Assembly: GCA_016787645.1 (NCBI GenBank)
Contig: JAEUUF010000013.1
Span: 682,001-746,000 of the forward strand
From: Cyclobacteriaceae bacterium
GTDB lineage: Bacteria; Bacteroidota; Bacteroidia; Cytophagales; Cyclobacteriaceae
Direction of reading: 5' to 3'
Length of the DNA stretch: 64,000 nucleotides
The notes below the pieces were generated by a model. It saw only the letters and a program-made list of their open reading frames with translations. It did no database searches and was not told the origin of the DNA. A program made the position numbers and the translations under genes. This document shows, piece after piece, positions 59,466 through 64,000 of this stretch. How positions within the stretch are numbered: the stretch's first letter is position 1; each line of letters opens with the position of its first letter.

Positions 59466-60332
59466 CTAGTTGAGGGAGGCAAGGAGGATCTGCCAGGCCT
59501 TGGCGAGATTACCTTTGAGCAACTCCTGCTGCGCTAGCTCGTGTATCGCCCGCTCGCCTTGCCGCTGTGCCCTGAGGAAATCATCACTGAGCCCTACGGT
59601 TTCATCACGTTCAGGAATGCGCTCCACGTTGCCCAACATCCCCAAATCATTGCCGGTCAGTACAACACTCTTTCGAATAGGCACTGGCAGAGCATCCACA
59701 CCGATACCTAATTTCTCGTTGGGCTTCGGCACAGTAAAGATATTATCGCCCTGGGCACGCAGGTAATAATCAGCACCCATGCGGGCTACGGCATCCAGTT
59801 TGAAGGGGCTAATGCGCCCGTCAGGGCCCAGCACGGAATCGTCGATATGCATGCGAAGTACTTCGCAGATCACCAGGTTGCCAGCCGCGCCACCTGTGCC
59901 CAATTCAATCACCTGGTTGACCTTGCACTCGAAGTTCACCGGTGACTCGGCTACCCGGGGTGGACGGACAACTAACGAGGGCGCTTCGGTAAGCCCGGAC
60001 TTCATGAATTCATTGATTCCTCGCGGATACTCACAACTTGCCAACGAAACCTGCTCGACCATCGCGTGGGTGACGATGTTGATGACCACTTCGGGCACCT
60101 GCTTTACATTTTCGTAAGTGTGCTTCGTGGAATTGTCACGGCCGCGGCGAGCGGGTGAGAAAATAAGTATCGGCGGATTAGCGCTGAATACATTGAAGAA
60201 ACTGAACGGGCTAAGATTCACGTTACCCCCGGCATCGATCGTACTCGCCAGCGCGATCGGCCTGGGCACTACTGCCCCCAGGAGGTAGCCATGCATCTTG
60301 GGGACAGGAATTTCTTTCGGGTTGATCACCAT
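59466..60332 (-). CDS. Flavin reductase family protein (FMN-binding split barrel)
   Basis: 288 residues. The split-barrel flavin-binding domain shows at the start (GYLLGAVVPRPIALASTIDAGGNVNLSPFSFFNVFSANPPILIFSPARRG) and the PRVAESPVNFECKVNQVIELG segment typical of the family. Located 11 nt downstream of fumarylacetoacetase, so probably involved in the same catabolic pathway, for example as an NADH:FMN reductase or esterase-like member. Substrate unknown. Confidence 0.9.
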   Translation of the reverse strand: MVINPKEIPVPKMHGYLLGAVVPRPIALASTIDAGGNVNLSPFSFFNVFSANPPILIFSPARRGRDNSTKHTYENVKQVPEVVINIVTHAMVEQVSLASCEYPRGINEFMKSGLTEAPSLVVRPPRVAESPVNFECKVNQVIELGTGGAAGNLVICEVLRMHIDDSVLGPDGRISPFKLDAVARMGADYYLRAQGDNIFTVPKPNEKLGIGVDALPVPIRKSVVLTGNDLGMLGNVERIPERDETVGLSDDFLRAQRQGERAIHELAQQELLKGNLAKAWQILLASLN

Positions 60333-60343
60333 GACTCAGCGAT

Positions 60344-61615
60344 TTAACCAACGGCCGGCAACAACTTCCCGCTGCAGGTACCAAATCCAATACGGACACC
60401 GTTCGCTTCGGCATGGCCATTCATGATTACCGTGTCGCCATCTTCAAGGAATTTCCGCTCTTCCCCACCCGGCAAGTGAAGGGGCTTTTGTCCGTTGAAG
60501 GTGAGCTCCAGGAGTGAGCCATACGATCCCGGCGACGGGCCACTGATCGTACCCGAAGCATAAAGATCTCCCACCTGGATATTGCAACCGTTCACCGTGT
60601 GGTGCGCCAGTTGCTGGGCGATGTTCCAATACAAGTATTTCGCGTTGGTGCGGGAAAGTGTGGCGATCTCCCCTTTCGGCGACTCGAGGAGCACTTCCAG
60701 CTGGATATCAAAGTTACGTGCTCCCTCAAACGCGAGGTAAGGCAGTACATGGGGGTTCTGTGTGGGGCCTTGGGCGCGAAAAGGTTCAAGTGCGTCCAGG
60801 GTGACTACCCAGGGAGAAACTGTCGAGCCGAAATTCTTTCCCAAGAAAGGGCCCAACGGAACGTATTCCCATTGCTGAATATCCCGGGCTGACCAATCAT
60901 TAAATAACACAAAACCAATAATGTGATCTTCGGTCTCCTTCAGAGGAATGGGTCGGCCCAAGGTTGTATTTGAGCAGGTAATGAATGCCAACTCCAGCTC
61001 AAAATCCATTTTGCGGCTTGGGCAAAATACCGGGGCATCGCTGTCTGGCAACTTGACCTGTCCGCGGGGTCGATGGATCGGGGTACCGGAAACGACAATG
61101 GAGGATGCTCGCCCATGGTAGCCCACTGGCAGATATTTCCAGTTGGGGAGCAGGGCATTTTTCGGATCGCGGAATAAAGCGCCCACATTGGTTGCGTGTT
61201 CCTCGCTGCTGTAGAAGTCGGTATAGTTGGGCACCGTGACCGGCATGAGCATCTGGCACTCCGACATAGGGATCAACGCGATTTCGCGCGCGGCCCGGTT
61301 GTCGCGCAATTCATCGGCATCGTGACGGAGAAGTTGAGAAAGGCGCTCACGCACTTCCCTCACCTTTTTTCGCCCAAGCGCGAAGAACTCGTTAAGCGTC
61401 CTTTGGTTAAAAATTCCCGGAGGTAATCCGTGTCCATCCAGATACCCGTGTTCGTGAAGGTAAACCAGGTCAATCACCGTGTTTCCAATGGCGACTCCTG
61501 CCACGGGGGACAGGTATTTCGTTTTGAAGATTCCGAAAGGCAGATTTTGTATGGGAAAATCAGAGCCCGAAGGAACGTCTACCCAGCTTTTCAATTTCGG
61601 ATCATTGGCCGTCAT
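60344..61615 (-). CDS. fahA: Fumarylacetoacetase
   Basis: 423 residues of the FAH family with its own N-terminal SH3-like domain: SDFPIQNLPFGIFKT start, then the metal- and substrate-binding core GYHGRASSIVVSGTPIHRPRGQ, DFELELAFI (metal Glu), IGFVLFNDWSARDIQQWEYVPLGPF and GDTVIMNGHAE near the end. It splits fumarylacetoacetate into fumarate and acetoacetate, the last step of tyrosine/homogentisate breakdown. Length matches the eukaryote-like FAH form (about 420 aa). Confidence 0.95.
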   Translation of the reverse strand: MTANDPKLKSWVDVPSGSDFPIQNLPFGIFKTKYLSPVAGVAIGNTVIDLVYLHEHGYLDGHGLPPGIFNQRTLNEFFALGRKKVREVRERLSQLLRHDADELRDNRAAREIALIPMSECQMLMPVTVPNYTDFYSSEEHATNVGALFRDPKNALLPNWKYLPVGYHGRASSIVVSGTPIHRPRGQVKLPDSDAPVFCPSRKMDFELELAFITCSNTTLGRPIPLKETEDHIIGFVLFNDWSARDIQQWEYVPLGPFLGKNFGSTVSPWVVTLDALEPFRAQGPTQNPHVLPYLAFEGARNFDIQLEVLLESPKGEIATLSRTNAKYLYWNIAQQLAHHTVNGCNIQVGDLYASGTISGPSPGSYGSLLELTFNGQKPLHLPGGEERKFLEDGDTVIMNGHAEANGVRIGFGTCSGKLLPAVG

Positions 61616-61636
61616 GACGGATGTTTCTTAACTGGT

Positions 61637-61644
61637 CAAAATTA
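61637..61644 (-). promoter_or_regulatory. Candidate -7 box of the fahA operon
   Basis: TAATTTTG on the minus strand, 21 nt upstream of the ATG at 61615. Confidence 0.45.
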
Positions 61645-61658
61645 GTCTAATTTGGGTT

Positions 61659-63005
61659 GTGGCAGGACTACCGGAAGCGTTTAAAAATGAGATGCAGGTT
61701 CTGCTCGGTGAGAATTTCGCATCGTTCGTCCGAGCGCTGGAAGAACCTCCGCCGGTAAGCGTCCGGTACAATCCACTGAAACTTTCACCTACAGCAGGCA
61801 CACCAGTGCCTTGGTGCCCGCAAGCCCGCTACCTGGACGAACGTCCCAGCTTCACCCTCGATCCGCTGTTCCATGCCGGTGGTTATTATGTGCAAGAGGC
61901 AAGTTCAATGTTGCTGGAACAAGCGGTGAGCCAACTAATCGGCCATCGTCCGATTATTGCCCTGGACCTCTGTGCTGCCCCGGGAGGCAAATCCACACAC
62001 CTCCTCAGCCTGCTTTCGCGCGACAGCCTGCTCATAGCCAATGAAGCTATCCGTGGTCGTGTAGGCATGCTGTCTGAAAACATTGAGAAGTGGGGATACG
62101 AAAATGTCATAGTCACGCATAATGATCCGGGGGACTTTGCGCGAATACCCGAATTCGCGGACTTAGTATTAGTGGACGCGCCGTGCTCCGGAGAAGGTTT
62201 GTTTCGCAAGGATCCTGACGCGGTGAAGGAATGGTCTCCCCACCACGTTGAGCTGTGTTCATTGCGGCAACGCCGAATTGTCTCAGACGCCTGGGCATTC
62301 CTAAAGCCAGGCGGGACGCTGATCTACTCAACCTGCAACTATAACCACCAGGAGAACCTCGGCAACCTAAGCTGGCTGGCCAGCAACTATGAACTTGAAT
62401 TTGAATCTATCCTCATGAATCCGAGTTGGGGAGTTCAGGAAATACGGGAAGGGAATTGCATGGGTTATCAGTGTTTTCCCCATCGCGTTCGTGGTGAAGG
62501 CTACTTCCTATCCGCCATCCGAAAGCTTGGGACGTCAAAGGCCAGGGGAAATCGGGCCAGGCACAAATTAAGGCATCCCTCAGAAAAGGAACTTGGTGCG
62601 GCCCGGGAATGGATTACTCAACCGGAGGACATGTTGTTTTTCCTGCATGGACAACAAGTCCGGTTTCTACCCTCGCAACATGAAAACGATCTGCTGAACA
62701 TCCTGGACAACCTTCACGTGATACAAGCTGGTTCAGCCCTTGGAGAAATCATGAAGAACAAAATCGTCCCTGATCATGGTCTTGCTCTGTCGGTATCCCG
62801 AAATAAAAATGCATTGCCCATGCTGTCCCTCGATCGCATGCAAGCCCTTGCTTACCTTCGCAAAGAGTCCACCATGCCAGCGGCTGAGAACACCGGATTT
62901 CATGTGGTGGAGTTTGAGGGGTTGGGACTGGGGTGGATGAATGTATTGCCCAATCGCATGAATAATCTATATCCTGCTGCCCGCCGTATCCGCATGAGTG
63001 AATAA
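61659..63005 (+). CDS. rRNA/tRNA cytosine-C5 methyltransferase, RsmF/NOP2-like
   Basis: 448 residues from a GTG start. AdoMet-binding and catalytic motifs: DLCAAPGGKSTHL (motif I), VLVDAPCSGEGLFRKD (motif IV, Cys of PCSG), and LIYSTCNYNHQENLGNL (motif VI, catalytic Cys in STC). The C-terminal 130 residues carry an RsmF/FtsJ-like PUA-type domain (FLHGQQVRFLP, then LGLGWMNVLPNRMNNLYP). It methylates cytosine C5 in rRNA or tRNA. Probable RsmF orthologue but the exact target is not shown by sequence. Confidence 0.92.
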   Translation: MAGLPEAFKNEMQVLLGENFASFVRALEEPPPVSVRYNPLKLSPTAGTPVPWCPQARYLDERPSFTLDPLFHAGGYYVQEASSMLLEQAVSQLIGHRPIIALDLCAAPGGKSTHLLSLLSRDSLLIANEAIRGRVGMLSENIEKWGYENVIVTHNDPGDFARIPEFADLVLVDAPCSGEGLFRKDPDAVKEWSPHHVELCSLRQRRIVSDAWAFLKPGGTLIYSTCNYNHQENLGNLSWLASNYELEFESILMNPSWGVQEIREGNCMGYQCFPHRVRGEGYFLSAIRKLGTSKARGNRARHKLRHPSEKELGAAREWITQPEDMLFFLHGQQVRFLPSQHENDLLNILDNLHVIQAGSALGEIMKNKIVPDHGLALSVSRNKNALPMLSLDRMQALAYLRKESTMPAAENTGFHVVEFEGLGLGWMNVLPNRMNNLYPAARRIRMSE

Positions 63006-63116
63006 CGTCCAACGATTATAGCTTTTTAGCGAACTGACCTTGTGCCTGGGCACGGTTGCCGTTGTTCGAGGGTAGCATTCTTGGCGGGCTATCGCCGGCT
63101 TTTGCCTTCAATTCCT

Positions 63117-63124
63117 TATTTTTG
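63117..63124 (+). promoter_or_regulatory. Candidate -7 box of valS
   Basis: TATTTTTG, 21 nt upstream of the valS ATG at 63145. Confidence 0.5.
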
Positions 63125-63144
63125 CCCGCTTTCGCACGACTTTC

Positions 63145-64000
63145 ATGCTCCTCCCCATCAAATACAATCCCGCCGACGTCGAGGGAAAATGGTATGATCA
63201 GTGGATGGCCCACAAGGTTTTCCATGCCCAACCAAACCCTGACAAGGACTCCTATTGCATTGTCATCCCCCCGCCCAACGTCACGGGAGTGCTCCACATG
63301 GGGCATATGCTCAATAATACGATCCAGGATATCCTTATTCGGAAGGCTCGCATGGAAGGCAAGGAAGCCTGCTGGGTGCCCGGCACGGACCACGCCTCCA
63401 TTGCCACAGAAGCGCGCGTGGTGGCTATGCTCCGTGAACGTGGCATCAAAAAATCAGATCTTACCCGCGAGGAGTTTTTGGCCTACGCGTGGGAATGGCG
63501 CACGAAATATGGCGGCATTATCCTGGAACAACTGAAGAAGCTGGGTGCCTCCTGCGATTGGGACCGCACACACTTCACCATGGATGACGGTTACTACAAG
63601 GCGGTCATCCGGGTATTCGTCGACCTCTATCGCAAAGGGTATATCTACCGCGGGCTTCGCATGATCAACTGGGACTGTGAAGCAAAGACTGCTTTGTCCA
63701 ACGAAGAGGTACTTTACAAAGAAGAAGGGGAAAAATCCATCCTTTATTCAGTTCGCTACCAGATTGCGGGAAGCCATGATGAGTGGATCGTCATAGCCAC
63801 GCAGCGACCAGAAACGATCATGGGCGACACGGCCATCGCTGTAAACCCAACAGACGAACGGTACACTCACCTCGTCGGGAAGAAAGTATTGGTTCCGTTT
63901 ATTAACCGGGAAATCCCGGTGATCGCGGATGACTACGTTGATAAGGCCTTTGGTTCCGGCTGCCTGAAAGTAACTCCGGCGCACGACGTGAATGATTATG
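63145..64000 (+). CDS. valS: Valine-tRNA ligase, 5' part
   Basis: The first 285 codons of ValRS; the gene runs off the right edge of the window. Class I synthetase with the HIGH-type motif in [15 protein letters not shown], the N-terminal [46 protein letters not shown], and the start of the editing domain ([18 protein letters not shown], then CLKVTPAHD). The ATG at 63145 sits behind a TATTTTTG box. Confidence 0.97.
   Translation, partial: MLLPIKYNPADVEGKWYDQWMAHKVFHAQPNPDKDSYCIVIPPPNVTGVLHMGHMLNNTIQDILIRKARMEGKEACWVPGTDHASIATEARVVAMLRERGIKKSDLTREEFLAYAWEWRTKYGGIILEQLKKLGASCDWDRTHFTMDDGYYKAVIRVFVDLYRKGYIYRGLRMINWDCEAKTALSNEEVLYKEEGEKSILYSVRYQIAGSHDEWIVIATQRPETIMGDTAIAVNPTDERYTHLVGKKVLVPFINREIPVIADDYVDKAFGSGCLKVTPAHDVNDY

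Overview
The window looks like a chromosomal segment of a Bacteroidota bacterium, most likely order Cytophagales (Chryseolinea/Ohtaekwangia-like). The evidence is internal: two exported proteins end in type IX secretion sorting domains (one type A, one type B), ribosomal protein L31 is the zinc-free type B form, strong Shine-Dalgarno sequences are rare, and many genes are preceded by the Bacteroidota -7 box TAnnTTTG. The genus is an inference. Flanking DNA is roughly 50-60% GC in the lines I counted; the 25.3-29.0 kb segment is visibly AT-richer (30-40% in sampled lines).

Layout. 0-5 kb: the 3' part of an M20 peptidase, a tiny zinc-ribbon membrane protein, a membrane-anchored LuxR-type regulator with DUF4199 and VOC genes, and a YifB/ComM ATPase. 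4.9-9.5 kb: an envelope cluster (GmhA, a small membrane coiled-coil protein, an MsbA-like exporter, a Wzi/RemB-like outer-membrane barrel). 9.6-15.5 kb: housekeeping genes (L31, GlmU-like transferase, HolB, cyclophilin, RmlD-like reductase, NSS transporter). 15.5-25 kb: exported proteins (PafA-like phosphatase, WG-repeat protein, 1324-residue BNR/sortilin-type T9SS substrate, lipoprotein, acidic coiled-coil protein).

25.1-29.0 kb: a tRNA-Pro with anticodon AGG and its terminator are followed directly by an AT-rich defence island. It carries a DNA methyltransferase with an N-terminal helix-turn-helix-like region, a divergently encoded restriction endonuclease clearly homologous to BamHI, and an AIPR-family (abortive-infection) protein that overlaps the endonuclease gene tail-to-tail. 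No integrase is visible. This is the most novel-looking part of the window.

29.2-38 kb: a reverse-strand run (AraC regulator, small membrane protein, Tat-like FAD oxidoreductase, an odd DUF4386/outer-membrane-barrel fusion, CPBP protease, quinone-oxidoreductase-like protein), an M13 peptidase and an exported Gfo/Idh/MocA protein. 38-49.8 kb: tRNA-Lys(CTT), ArsR, HAD nucleotidase, PruA, RidA, RhlE-like helicase, FtsX/MacB permease, MsrB, SRPBCC, serine hydrolase, YfcE-like phosphoesterase. 49.8-64 kb: HisS-HutH, a type B T9SS substrate, YbaB, GT2, PspC, OmpA/TPR lipoprotein, pyruvate dehydrogenase E1 beta, flavin reductase plus fumarylacetoacetase, an RsmF-like methyltransferase and the 5' part of ValS.

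A second unexpected feature is a set of short intergenic arrays built on a strict 7-base period, each with its own word (4861, 36796, 41861, 44136, 49537, 59394), usually starting at or next to a stop codon. No stretch longer than 300 bases lacks a gene or RNA. The longest gene-poor intervals are 24228-24484 (nothing beyond a promoter box), 25025-25317 (tRNA-Pro and terminator), 28939-29206 (a promoter box) and 38072-38361 (repeats and tRNA-Lys).
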